Of a stretch of DNA of 15,353 bases, positions 1 through 7,713 are shown piece after piece (position 1 is the stretch's first letter; every line of letters begins with the position of its first letter). The DNA lies in NCBI GenBank assembly GCA_001304425.1, contig LJTS01000017.1, positions 1-15,353 on the forward strand, read 5' to 3'. The stretch is from Betaproteobacteria bacterium SG8_40. Its GTDB lineage: Bacteria > Pseudomonadota > Gammaproteobacteria > Burkholderiales > Eutrophovitaceae. The notes below the pieces were generated by a model. The model had not been told where the DNA came from and made no database searches. It worked only from the letters and a program-made list of their open reading frames with translations. The translations under genes were made by a program, and so were the position numbers.

Positions 1-1661
1 TTATCGAGCAAGTGAGCGAACTCGAGCACAAGTCGCGACGCCATGACGTGCTGGTCGACGAGTCCGCCATGTTCGATTTCTTTGACGAGCGCGTGCCGCA
101 GGGGATCTGGTGCTGGGCCGATTTCGAAAAATGGCGGCGCGAGGCCGAACGCGGCAACCGGGAACTGCTGTTTCTGAAGCGGGCCGACCTGATGCGCCAT
201 TCCGCCGAGCAGGTAACGATCGATCTGTATCCGGACAGCATCGCGCTCGCCGGCCATCGCCTGGCGCTGTCATACCGCTTCGAGCCGGGCCACCCGATGG
301 ACGGCGTGACCATGACCGTGCCGCTGGCAGCGCTCAACCAGATCGATGAGCGCCGTTGCGAATGGCTGGTGCCCGGCCTTTTGCGCGACAAGATTACCGA
401 GTTGCTTCGCGGACTTCCGAAGGGTGTTCGCAAGCACTTTGTGCCGGTTCCGCAGGTGGTGACCGCTGTGCTCGGTTCGATGAAACCCGATGCGCGTCAC
501 CTCACACAGGCGTTGGCGCAGGCGCTGCACAGCAAGACCGGGATCGAAGTGGCCGCTGACATGCTGCAGGCGGTGGAGTTGCCCGTTTATCTGCAGATGA
601 ATTTTCGCGTCGTGGATGACAAGGGTGACGAGATCGCGATGGGCCGCGATCTGGTCAGTCTGCGCGGTGAACTGGGCGTCAAGGCAATGCGCAGTTTCAC
701 CGAAACGGCGGCGACGCAGTTCGAGCGCAAAGGCCTGCGGCGCTGGGATTTTGACGAAATACCCGAGATCATGGAGGTTGATCGTGCCGGCGCCAGGGTG
801 GTGGGGTTTCCGGCCATCGTCGATGAAGGCGATTCGGTGGCGTTGACGCTGGTCGATACCGAGGTCGAGGCCCTGCGTTTGACGCGTCGGGGGCTACGCC
901 GTTTGCTCCGTCTGGCTCTGCCCGAACAGTTCAAGTTTCTTGCGCGCAACCTTCCCGGTTTAACGGAAATGTCCTTGCGCTATGCGTTGCTTCTGGAAGA
1001 CCAGGGCGCGCGTGGTAACAAGGCCTCGGTGACAGACCGCTTGCGTGATGAGTTGATCGAGGCCACCTGCGACCGCGCGTTCTTCCTCGACACCGGTCCT
1101 GCGAAAGCCGGGTCCGACACCACCGGCCAGAGTGACGTGATGGCGGTGCGCGACCGCAAAGCCTTCGATGCCCGGGTCGCAAAAGCGAAAGTACGGCTGG
1201 TCGAAGTGGCAAACGAGTTGTGCCGGATTACCGGCGAAACTCTTGCGCACTATCAGACCCTGCGCGGCAGACTGAACGATCCGCGCTTTGCCGCGTGGCC
1301 GCGCTCGCTCGCCGATACTCGCAGCCATCTGGCTGCTTTGCTCGGTGAGCGGTTCATCGTCACGACGCCGTTCGAACGCTTGCGACATTTTCCCCGCTAC
1401 TTGCAGGCGGTCGGCGTGCGCCTGGACAAGCTCGCATCCAATCCGGAGCGCGATGCCAGCTGGCAGGAGCAGTTGACACGTTACTGGCAGATGTATTCCA
1501 CCCGCATCGAGCAGGACCGGTTGCGCGGCGTGAGCGATCCCCGGGTCGAGGAGTTCCGCTGGATGCAGGAAGAATTGCGGGTATCGCTTTGGGCGCAGCA
1601 ACTGAAAACGCCATATCCGGTTTCGTTCAAGCGACTGGAAAAATACTGGGCCGGGCTGTAG
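1..1661 (+). CDS. hrpA: ATP-dependent RNA helicase HrpA, C-terminal part (partial, 5' end outside window)
   Basis: The reading frame is open from base 3 to the TAG at 1659-1661 and has no start of its own. The GTG at 12 is an internal Val, because the frame continues upstream as Ile-Glu-Gln. About 553 residues are visible. HrpA is a cytosolic DEAH-box RNA helicase of roughly 1,300 residues, implicated in rescuing stalled ribosomes and processing mRNA. Only the region after the motor domains is present. The start (ELEHKSRR, then VLVDE and FFDERVP) matches the opening of the DUF3418 C-terminal domain, which fills nearly all of the fragment. The Walker A and DEAH motifs must lie upstream, so helicase activity cannot be checked here. 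The frame is intact to its natural end (KRLEKYWAGL). Identification rests on recognition of the family; the gene is cut by the window edge and does not look broken. Confidence 0.92.
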   Translation, partial: IEQVSELEHKSRRHDVLVDESAMFDFFDERVPQGIWCWADFEKWRREAERGNRELLFLKRADLMRHSAEQVTIDLYPDSIALAGHRLALSYRFEPGHPMDGVTMTVPLAALNQIDERRCEWLVPGLLRDKITELLRGLPKGVRKHFVPVPQVVTAVLGSMKPDARHLTQALAQALHSKTGIEVAADMLQAVELPVYLQMNFRVVDDKGDEIAMGRDLVSLRGELGVKAMRSFTETAATQFERKGLRRWDFDEIPEIMEVDRAGARVVGFPAIVDEGDSVALTLVDTEVEALRLTRRGLRRLLRLALPEQFKFLARNLPGLTEMSLRYALLLEDQGARGNKASVTDRLRDELIEATCDRAFFLDTGPAKAGSDTTGQSDVMAVRDRKAFDARVAKAKVRLVEVANELCRITGETLAHYQTLRGRLNDPRFAAWPRSLADTRSHLAALLGERFIVTTPFERLRHFPRYLQAVGVRLDKLASNPERDASWQEQLTRYWQMYSTRIEQDRLRGVSDPRVEEFRWMQEELRVSLWAQQLKTPYPVSFKRLEKYWAGL

Positions 1662-1817
1662 GCCGACGCAGATGGAGCAGAAGCATCCGGAAGCGGTGCC
1701 GGCCGGGTGCCTTGACGCTCCGGTCCGGCGAGCGCCGGGGTCTGGTCCGTTTCTTGATTGAACGAATGGCTCCCTGTGTTGTTTTCTTGGTGACCGTGTT
1801 CAAGGAGGTTCCCGGAC

Positions 1818-2591
1818 GTGTCTGAGAACGCCCGATTTTTCTGGGCTGACCGCATGCGAGCCAGCGGGATTCATCTTGGCATCAGCATGGCAATTGCCTT
1901 GCTGGCGGCCTTGCTGGTTTTCCTGCTCTGGTACCCGTACCCATATCGCGAAGTATCGGGTGGGCGCGAACTGTTTCTGATTCTGGTTTCGGTTGACGTG
2001 GTCCTCGGACCGCTGATTACGCTGGCAATTTTCAACAGATCCAAGCCCCGGCGGGAACTGGTTCGCGACCTTGCGATTGTCGGCCTGATTCAACTGTCTG
2101 CCCTTGGCTACGGCATGTGGACCGTATTTGTCGCACGGCCCGTGCACCTGGCGTTCGAAATCGATCGCTTCCGCGTGATCCATGCGGTTGACGTGCCCAC
2201 GGAAATGCTGCCGCAGGCACCGGAAGCCATGCAGTCACTCCCCCTGTTCGGGCCGACGTTGGTTGCGGTTCGCCCGTTCCGCAACCCGCAGGAAAGTTTC
2301 GAGGCGACCATGGCAGCATTGCAGGGCGCACAACTTGGTGCGCGGCCCGACTTCTGGCAGCCTTATCCGGAAGCGCGCGAGCGGGTGCTCGTGGCGGCGA
2401 AGCCGGTACGCGAACTCTTGCAGCGCTTCCCCGACAGCGCCGGGCATATCGAGCAGGCGGTCATGGATTCGGGGCGTTCGCTGGACTCGTTGAGGTATCT
2501 GCCTCTGGTGGGAAGAAAATCGGCCTGGACGGTGTTGCTCGACGCGGCTACCGCCGAGGCCGTCGGCTTCATACCGCTCGATTCGTTCTGA
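1818..2591 (+). CDS. TfpX/TfpZ family type IV pilin accessory protein
   Basis: This 257-residue inner-membrane protein starts at GTG 1818, with a strong AAGGAGG 9 bases upstream (1802-1808). Three hydrophobic segments lie at about residues 18-38, 52-72 and 85-106. Between and after them are the motifs I associate with TfpX/TfpZ proteins: YPYPY near 39-43, SGG at 47-49, VDVVLGPLIT at 59-68, DLAIVGLIQL at 84-93 and ARPV at 106-109. The remaining 150 residues are soluble and probably periplasmic. Family members help assemble or stabilise particular type IV pilins and usually sit beside the pilin gene. Here the neighbours are hrpA and iorA and no pilin gene is visible, so the gene is an orphan within the window. 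The family call is fairly secure. The partner pilin, and whether the gene serves pili at all, are unknown. Confidence 0.82.
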   Translation: MSENARFFWADRMRASGIHLGISMAIALLAALLVFLLWYPYPYREVSGGRELFLILVSVDVVLGPLITLAIFNRSKPRRELVRDLAIVGLIQLSALGYGMWTVFVARPVHLAFEIDRFRVIHAVDVPTEMLPQAPEAMQSLPLFGPTLVAVRPFRNPQESFEATMAALQGAQLGARPDFWQPYPEARERVLVAAKPVRELLQRFPDSAGHIEQAVMDSGRSLDSLRYLPLVGRKSAWTVLLDAATAEAVGFIPLDSF

Positions 2592-2602
2592 ACCGGTCGA
2601 TT

Positions 2603-2620
2603 GCCTGCGGCTGCGCAGGC
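2603..2620 (+). terminator. GC-rich hairpin after the tfpZ-like gene (possible 3' end)
   Basis: A 7-bp perfect stem (GCCTGCG / CGCAGGC) with a 4-base loop begins 12 bases after the stop codon at 2591. No run of T follows, so it is not a classic intrinsic terminator. It may mark a Rho-dependent or stabilised 3' end. Only the hairpin is directly visible. Confidence 0.3.
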
Positions 2621-2627
2621 GGGCTCC

Positions 2628-2636
2628 TGCTAACAT
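2628..2636 (+). promoter_or_regulatory. Possible extended -10 promoter for iorAB
   Basis: TGC followed by TAACAT resembles an extended -10 element (TGn plus 4 of 6 matches to TATAAT). No good -35 lies at normal spacing. Transcription would begin near 2643. That is downstream of the ATG at 2635 and upstream of the preferred iorA start at 2701, so the element agrees with the shorter protein. Confidence 0.3.
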
Positions 2637-2700
2637 GCGTGCTTGGCGCGGGCGCGCATGCGAATGTTCGCTCCGCGGCGTGCGGGAGCCACGAGACACA

Positions 2701-4854
2701 ATGGAAAAATCTTTCAAGAGCGAAATCGAGCTGCTGCGCCTTGGGCAAGGTCAGACGTTTCACGGCGAGGGGATTCTGGCCATCACCAAGGCTTTGCTCC
2801 AGTCCGGTGTGTCCTATGTCGGCGGCTACCAGGGCGCCCCTGTATCGCATCTGCTCGACGTCATGGTGCAATCGGCCGATTACATGGACGAGCTTGGTGT
2901 TCACGTCGAGGCCTGCTCCAATGAAGCGTCCGCTGCGGCGATGCTGGGCGCATCGATCCACTATCCGATCCGCGGCGCGGTGACGTGGAAGTCCATCGTC
3001 GGCACCAACGTCGCGGCCGATGCCTTGTCCAACCTGTCTTCGCCCGGGGTCAAGGGCGGGGCGATGATCGTGGTCGGCGAAGACTATGGCGAGGGGGCCA
3101 GCGTCATTCAGGAACGGACTCACGCATTCGCGCTGAAGTCCACCATGCTGATGCTCGACCCGCGTCCCGATCTGACGAACATGGTTCGCATGACCGAACA
3201 CGGGTTTCGCCTGTCCGAGGCCTCCAGCATGCCGGCGATCCTCGAACTGCGCATTCGCACCTGCCATGTGCGCGGCAGTTTCGTATGCAAGGACAACGTG
3301 GCGCCGGCGATTTCAACCAGACAGTTGCTCGACCGCCCGGCTGACTTTGACTACTCGCGGCTGGCGCATCCGCCGGTGACCTTCCGACACGAAAAACTGA
3401 AAGTGGAGCAGCGGATTCCGGCGGCGCGGGCCTACATCGCCGAACACAAGCTCAATGAAATATTCGAAGGGGCGCGCGATGACGTCGGGTTGATTGTGCA
3501 GGGCGGGTTGTACAACTCGTTGATCAGGGCGCTGCAGCAATACGGGTTGGCCGATACCTTTGGCCAGACGGTCATCCCGATTCTGGTATTGAACGTAACC
3601 TTCCCGCTGGTGCCGGAGGAAATCGCTGATTTTTGCCTCGGCAAGCGCGCGGTGCTAACGCTCGAAGAAGGCCAGCCGGATTTCATCGAGCAGGATATTC
3701 TGACGATGCTGCGCCGGCGCGATATCAACACGCCAATACACGGCAAGGACCTGATTTCCGCGAGCGGCGAGTACACCGTCGAGGTGATGGCGCAAGGGCT
3801 GGAGCGGTTTTGTGAACGTTATCTTGCGGACGTTGATATCGAAAGCGGCAGGCAATGGCGGGCGGGTAACCTTGCGCGGCGAGAGGAAGTCGCGGCGCAA
3901 TTGTCGTCTTTGCTGCCGCCGCGACCGCCGGCTTTTTGCGTCGGGTGTCCGGAACGTCCGGTTTTCTCGGCATTGAAACTGGCGCAACTCGATGCTGGGC
4001 CGATACACATCGCAGCCGATATCGGGTGCCATGCGTTCAGCACTTTCGAACCGTTCTCGTTCGGGCATTCGATACTCGGTTATGGCATGAGTCTGGCCAG
4101 CCGTGCCGGCGTGTCGCCGATGATGAACCGGCGTGTGCTGGCCGTGATGGGCGACGGCGGATTCTGGCACAACGGACTGCTGACGGGGGTGCAGTCGGCG
4201 TTGTTCAACGGCGACGACGCTGTGTTGGTGATTTTCAAGAACGGTTACACGTCCGCGACCGGAACGCAGGAAATCATTTCCACGCCGGACGAAGACGTCA
4301 AGCAAAGCGCCAGGCTCAAAAACCAAAGCCTGGTTGACCGTAACCGTACCATTGAGAACACGCTCCGGGGTCTGGGCGTGAAATGGATGCGCACTGTCCA
4401 CACCTATCATGTCGACAAGGTACGCAAGGTTTTTGACGAGGCGTTCAGTACCCCGTTCGACGGACTGAAAGTCATCATCGCGGAAGGCGAGTGCCAGCTC
4501 GAACGACAACGCCGCGTCAGACCATGGGTCGCCGGCTTGCTGCGTGCGGGCAAACGTGTTGAGCGTGTCCGCTACGGTGTCGACGAAGACGTCTGCACAG
4601 GCGATCATGCCTGCATCCGGCTTTCCGGTTGCCCAACCCTTACGTTGAAGGACAATCCCGACCCGCTGAAAGTCGATCCGGTGGCAACAGTCATCGACGG
4701 TTGCGTCGGTTGCGGATTGTGCGGCGAGAACGCCCACGCCGCCACCCTGTGTCCGTCGTTCTATCGCGCCGAGATCGTTCGCAACCCGAAATGGCATGAA
4801 CGCTTGCTCGGCCGTGTGCGGGCCAGCATGTTGCGCCTACTGCAAGCGGCCTGA
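2701..4854 (+). CDS. iorA: Indolepyruvate:ferredoxin oxidoreductase, alpha subunit (TPP and Fe-S)
   Basis: The 717-residue product would catalyse aryl-pyruvate + CoA + oxidised ferredoxin to aryl-acetyl-CoA + CO2 + reduced ferredoxin, in Trp, Phe or Tyr breakdown. The N-terminal third is the pyrimidine-binding half (GGYQGAP near residue 41, then a conserved-looking Glu/Asn/Glu patch and VTWKSIVGTNVAADALSN). The thiamine-diphosphate half follows, with CVGCPERP near 414 and the motif from GDGG (484) to Asn 514 (FKNGYTSATGTQ). The tail has a cysteine-rich ferredoxin region: Cys 632, 638 and 644, then CVGCGLC at 668-674 with Cys 684. I chose ATG 2701 because GGGAG precedes it at 2684-2688. A start at 2635 would add 22 Arg- and Cys-rich residues unlike the family. 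iorB follows after 13 bases. The preferred substrate (indole-, phenyl- or hydroxyphenylpyruvate) cannot be read from the sequence. Confidence 0.9.
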   Translation: MEKSFKSEIELLRLGQGQTFHGEGILAITKALLQSGVSYVGGYQGAPVSHLLDVMVQSADYMDELGVHVEACSNEASAAAMLGASIHYPIRGAVTWKSIVGTNVAADALSNLSSPGVKGGAMIVVGEDYGEGASVIQERTHAFALKSTMLMLDPRPDLTNMVRMTEHGFRLSEASSMPAILELRIRTCHVRGSFVCKDNVAPAISTRQLLDRPADFDYSRLAHPPVTFRHEKLKVEQRIPAARAYIAEHKLNEIFEGARDDVGLIVQGGLYNSLIRALQQYGLADTFGQTVIPILVLNVTFPLVPEEIADFCLGKRAVLTLEEGQPDFIEQDILTMLRRRDINTPIHGKDLISASGEYTVEVMAQGLERFCERYLADVDIESGRQWRAGNLARREEVAAQLSSLLPPRPPAFCVGCPERPVFSALKLAQLDAGPIHIAADIGCHAFSTFEPFSFGHSILGYGMSLASRAGVSPMMNRRVLAVMGDGGFWHNGLLTGVQSALFNGDDAVLVIFKNGYTSATGTQEIISTPDEDVKQSARLKNQSLVDRNRTIENTLRGLGVKWMRTVHTYHVDKVRKVFDEAFSTPFDGLKVIIAEGECQLERQRRVRPWVAGLLRAGKRVERVRYGVDEDVCTGDHACIRLSGCPTLTLKDNPDPLKVDPVATVIDGCVGCGLCGENAHAATLCPSFYRAEIVRNPKWHERLLGRVRASMLRLLQAA

Positions 4855-4867
4855 CGCAGTGAACGCA

Positions 4868-6439
4868 ATGAACACAACGAAACGCCCGATCACCGTGTTG
4901 ATCTGCGCGCTCGGCGGTGAAGGCGGGGGCGTGCTGGTGGAATGGCTGGTGCGCACCGCGACGGCGCTTGGCTATCCGGTCCAGAGCACATCCATCCCGG
5001 GCGTGGCGCAGCGCACCGGATCGACAACTTATTATCTCGAAGTGTTTCCCGTTCCAGTCGCTGAGCTTGGTGGGAGACAACCGGTGTTCAGCCTCTACCC
5101 GGTGCCCGGAGACCTCGACATACTGGTGTCCTCGGAGTTACTCGAGACGGTTCGACAGATTGGTAACGGCATGGTGTCGCCAACCACTACCAGGGTTCTG
5201 ACCTCCACCTCACGCACGTTGACCACCGCGGAGAAAATGCAGGCTGGTGACGCACGTGTGCCGGTCGAAGAACTGCTTTCTCTGGTCAGGAAATCCAGTG
5301 CCGAACATCATGCCTTCGACATGACGCGGATCTCAAACGAAGCGGGTACCGTCGTCAGCGCCGTACTGATGGGCGCGATCGCGGGCAGTGGCTGGTTGCC
5401 GTTTCCGTTCGAGGCGTTCGAGGCAACGATTCGCCAGTCGCAACGCGGAGTCGACGCCAGTCTGGCCGGGTTCGCGCGCGCGGCCGACGCCGTACGAGCG
5501 CCTGCTCCGGAAAAAACTGCCGATGGCATGCCCGAAAGCAGCAGCAAAGAACCTGCGCCGCAGGAGGTCACGGACTTTCCCGAGCCGTTGCGCGAGGTAG
5601 TGGCCCTGGGTTACGCGCGTCTTGTCGAATACCAGGGGCGCAGCTATGCACGATTGTATCTGGCGCGTCTGCGAAGAATCGTCGAGGCCGAGCGGGCCGC
5701 CGACCCCAGCGGCGAGCAGGGATTCGCTGTGGCTTTGGAGACGGCGCGCTATCTGGCGCTATGGATGGCGTTCGATGACATTGTGCGTGTTGCAGACTTG
5801 AAATGCCGAGGCGGCCGTTTTGCACGCGTGCGCCGCGAGGTCAAGGCGCGCCCCGACGAACTGGTTCGTGTCTATGATTTCTTCAAACCCGGGATGCCGG
5901 AACTGGCCGGTTTGCTGCCCGCGTTCCTGGCGCAGCCGCTGCTTCGCTGGGACGCCCGGCGCAGGCGCAAGGGCAAGACCGGGTTTGCCGTCGCGCTCAA
6001 GGTCGGAGCGCACAGCTTGTCAGGATTTCTCGCCCTGCGCGCCGTCGCCGGTATGCGCTGGTTACGCCCGCGCGGCATGCGCTTCGCGCTGGAACAGGAA
6101 CTGATTGAGCGCTGGCTGGGCGGCATCGTTCATGGAATGGACGCAGACTGGCAGGTCGGATTTGAAATTGCTGCCTGTGCGCGTCTGATCAAAGGCTATG
6201 GATCCACCAACGAACGCGGCAAGGAAAACCTGCTGCATGTTCTGGCGCACTTGATCGACATCAGGTTTGACAGTGTTCAGGCACGCGCCGATGCGATCCG
6301 TTCGGCCCGCGAGTCGGCAATGTGCGACGATTCCGGCAAGGCGCTGGATCGGGCGCTGGTAAATGCGGGCGCTCCCGCCCGGCCCGCCAAGGCGCAACCG
6401 GTCATCTGGGTAAAAAAACCGCGCCGTACGGCAGGATAG
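4868..6439 (+). CDS. iorB: Indolepyruvate oxidoreductase subunit beta family protein with long C-terminal DUF6537-type domain
   Basis: This is the partner subunit of the upstream alpha chain, 523 residues from ATG 4868. A GTG at 4859 is an alternative start three codons earlier, and neither has a strong ribosome site. Residues 1 to about 200 form the gamma/beta-type POR domain, beginning ITVLICALGGEGGG (GGEGGG at 16-21), followed by STSIPGVAQRTGSTTYY. In archaeal enzymes the beta subunit is essentially only this domain. Here a linker rich in Ala, Pro, Glu and Ser (about 218-240) leads to a further 280 residues, with KGYGSTNERGK at 442-452, which I associate with DUF6537 of the proteobacterial two-subunit enzymes. 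The start lies 13 bases after the iorA stop, so the two genes are almost certainly co-transcribed. The extension's role is unknown to me. No break or missing segment is visible. Confidence 0.87.
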   Translation: MNTTKRPITVLICALGGEGGGVLVEWLVRTATALGYPVQSTSIPGVAQRTGSTTYYLEVFPVPVAELGGRQPVFSLYPVPGDLDILVSSELLETVRQIGNGMVSPTTTRVLTSTSRTLTTAEKMQAGDARVPVEELLSLVRKSSAEHHAFDMTRISNEAGTVVSAVLMGAIAGSGWLPFPFEAFEATIRQSQRGVDASLAGFARAADAVRAPAPEKTADGMPESSSKEPAPQEVTDFPEPLREVVALGYARLVEYQGRSYARLYLARLRRIVEAERAADPSGEQGFAVALETARYLALWMAFDDIVRVADLKCRGGRFARVRREVKARPDELVRVYDFFKPGMPELAGLLPAFLAQPLLRWDARRRRKGKTGFAVALKVGAHSLSGFLALRAVAGMRWLRPRGMRFALEQELIERWLGGIVHGMDADWQVGFEIAACARLIKGYGSTNERGKENLLHVLAHLIDIRFDSVQARADAIRSARESAMCDDSGKALDRALVNAGAPARPAKAQPVIWVKKPRRTAG

Positions 6440-6510
6440 ATTGCCCGGGAGGTCGGAGGCATGCCCGGCCGGTGGAAAGATCGTCGCGTATCTGCTGTTC
6501 CGCGCGGGCT

Positions 6511-6717
6511 CTAGTTGCGGCCACCGCAACTGCGCGCTTGGGCGAACACCACTCCGTATGCCGGATCGCGATCATTGTGATACCGGCCGACCAGCACTCC
6601 GGCACTGACGGCATTCAGGCCCTGCGGGTGGCCCGAAGTGCGCTGAAAGCGTACGCCGGGGTACTCGCGTTCCAGCAGTCTGGTCCATTCTTCGATCGAA
6701 TAAATGACGCGGCTCAT
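6511..6717 (-). CDS. Small uncharacterised protein (68 aa), second gene of a minus-strand pair
   Basis: I do not recognise this protein. Its ATG (6717-6715) overlaps the TGA of the gene before it in an ATGA arrangement, the usual mark of translational coupling. There is no clear Shine-Dalgarno sequence, which suits re-initiation by ribosomes finishing the upstream gene. The frame is open further upstream, but those codons lie within the first gene. The product begins MSRVIYSIEEW, has no signal peptide or membrane segment, and ends in a short Gly/Arg/Asn tail with one Cys. The composition (IEEWTRLLEREYPGVRF, then GVLVGRYHNDRDPAYGVVF) looks like a small folded domain with a helix followed by strands. 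It would be cytosolic while its partner is exported. The call rests mainly on the overlap and on the protein-like composition. Confidence 0.55.
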   Translation of the reverse strand: MSRVIYSIEEWTRLLEREYPGVRFQRTSGHPQGLNAVSAGVLVGRYHNDRDPAYGVVFAQARSCGGRN

Positions 6718-7163
6718 TGGCAGTTGCCGCTGCAGCGAATGAGGCGTTGTGCGCAGTTGATGCGATCGAACGCCTGTGCAGCCTGATTGTCGATGTCGCC
6801 ACCAGCATGATGCAGCAGAGCACTGTTGCAATGCCGGCGTTTCGTGACGTAGGCGGGTGATCCGAGCCATTCGACATTCGCACACCCGGGGCTGCCTATC
6901 CCGAACTGAATGCCGAGTTCATATTGAGCGCAGAATGCGCCTCGATGTTGAACATTGCCCTCGATATGCCAGTTCCCGTCCTCCAGCAGCCAGGCGCGAA
7001 TGTCGCCATAGAAAAAATCCAGCCGGCCGGGAGAGCGCTCACCGCCGAGGTCATTGCTCCGGCGCGGTTCGGTGGCGAGTTTGCGCACCTCGTCGGCCGT
7101 CGCGGGAAGTGCCGAAACGATGCATGAAACGAGAAAAAATACTGTGCATAGAATACGTTGCAT
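6714..7163 (-). CDS. Secreted cysteine-rich protein of unknown function (149 aa)
   Basis: The product starts with a convincing Sec signal peptide (MQR, a hydrophobic core to about residue 19, probable cleavage after ATA at 21-23). The mature part of about 126 residues contains six cysteines (78, 94, 112, 137, 144, 148). That even number is compatible with three disulfides in the periplasm. The middle holds an aromatic-rich stretch (LDFFYGDIRAWLLEDGNWHIEGNV) that looks like beta strands. I recognise no family. The ATG at 7163 has only a weak ribosome site. The gene runs convergent to iorAB and divergent from the CBS-domain gene, and overlaps the next minus-strand gene by four bases. The signal peptide, cysteine pattern and coupled partner argue for a real gene over chance frames on the other strand. 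The function is unknown. Confidence 0.68.
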   Translation of the reverse strand: MQRILCTVFFLVSCIVSALPATADEVRKLATEPRRSNDLGGERSPGRLDFFYGDIRAWLLEDGNWHIEGNVQHRGAFCAQYELGIQFGIGSPGCANVEWLGSPAYVTKRRHCNSALLHHAGGDIDNQAAQAFDRINCAQRLIRCSGNCQ

Positions 7164-7203
7164 CAGCGCAATCTATCACGCCGGAGAACCGTCTGCCAGA
7201 GCG

Positions 7204-7232
7204 TTGACAAGCCTTCAGCGTGGTTGAATACT
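7204..7232 (+). promoter_or_regulatory. Sigma-70 promoter upstream of the CBS-domain gene
   Basis: A perfect TTGACA (7204-7209) is followed after 17 bases by AATACT (7227-7232), 4 of 6 matches to the -10 consensus. Transcription would begin near 7239, leaving a leader of about 28 bases before ATG 7268. The in-frame GTG at 7220 lies inside the promoter spacer, so it cannot be the start codon if this promoter is used. Confidence 0.6.
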
Positions 7233-7267
7233 GGACCCTCCCTACCGATGGTGCTACGGAGAATCAA

Positions 7268-7696
7268 ATGAGAACCGTACAACAATTACTGGATGAGAAA
7301 GAGCACCGGCTTTTGACAATCGCGCCGGATGCGAGCGTGCTCGATGCCCTCAAGCTCATGGCCGAAAGGGATGTCGGGGCACTGGTGGTGCTCGATGGAG
7401 AGAGGCTGGCCGGCATCTTCTCGGAGCGCGATTACGCGCGCAAGATTATCCTGTTCGGAAAATCTTCGAAAGAAACATCGGTGAGCGAGATCATGACCTC
7501 GAAGGTTGTCTGTGTGCGGCCCGAACAGACTGCTGACGCATGCATGTCGCTTATGACGGATAAACGGGTGCGGCACCTGCCGGTGTTGTCCGGAAAGAAG
7601 GTCGTTGGCATCATTTCCATCGGCGATGTGGTGCGAGCAATGATCTCCGATCAGCAGCACACGATCGAGCAACTTGAACAGTACATCATGAGTTGA
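7268..7696 (+). CDS. CBS-domain pair protein
   Basis: The 142-residue cytosolic product consists almost entirely of two CBS domains. The first spans about residues 10-65 (LLTIAPDASVLDALKLMAERDVGALVV, then LAGIFSERDYARKI). The second spans about 75-130 (VSEIMTSKVVCVRPEQTADACMSLMTDKRVRHLPVL, then VVGIISIGDVV). Paired CBS domains form a Bateman module that binds adenine nucleotides or related ligands. Stand-alone members like this are common in proteobacteria, and their targets are mostly unknown. The length fits a stand-alone pair with a short C-terminal helix. ATG 7268 is preferred because CGGAG lies 6 bases upstream and the promoter at 7204-7232 would start transcription after the alternative GTG 7220. 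The next gene starts 17 bases after the stop, so co-transcription is likely. The effector target cannot be inferred. Confidence 0.88.
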   Translation: MRTVQQLLDEKEHRLLTIAPDASVLDALKLMAERDVGALVVLDGERLAGIFSERDYARKIILFGKSSKETSVSEIMTSKVVCVRPEQTADACMSLMTDKRVRHLPVLSGKKVVGIISIGDVVRAMISDQQHTIEQLEQYIMS

Positions 7697-7713
7697 GCGC
7701 GGTGCTGACTTGC

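Noticed and set aside
1..273. Open frames on the minus strand opposite hrpA, and many others opposite or out of frame with iorA, iorB, pxpC and pxpA
   Set aside because: They are long only because GC-rich DNA has few stop codons. Their products are rich in Arg, Pro, Ala and Ser, lack recognisable motifs or ribosome sites, and lie fully within well-identified genes.
1725..1738. Hairpin CCGGCG-AG-CGCCGG between hrpA and the tfpZ-like gene as an hrpA terminator
   Set aside because: The stem is short once a real loop is allowed and no T run follows. Rho-independent termination is not supported.
3655..4797. 380-codon open frame antisense to iorA
   Set aside because: It is unusually long but entirely antisense to a clearly conserved enzyme. 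Its sequence (His/Arg/Gln-rich) shows no family signature and it has no good ribosome site.
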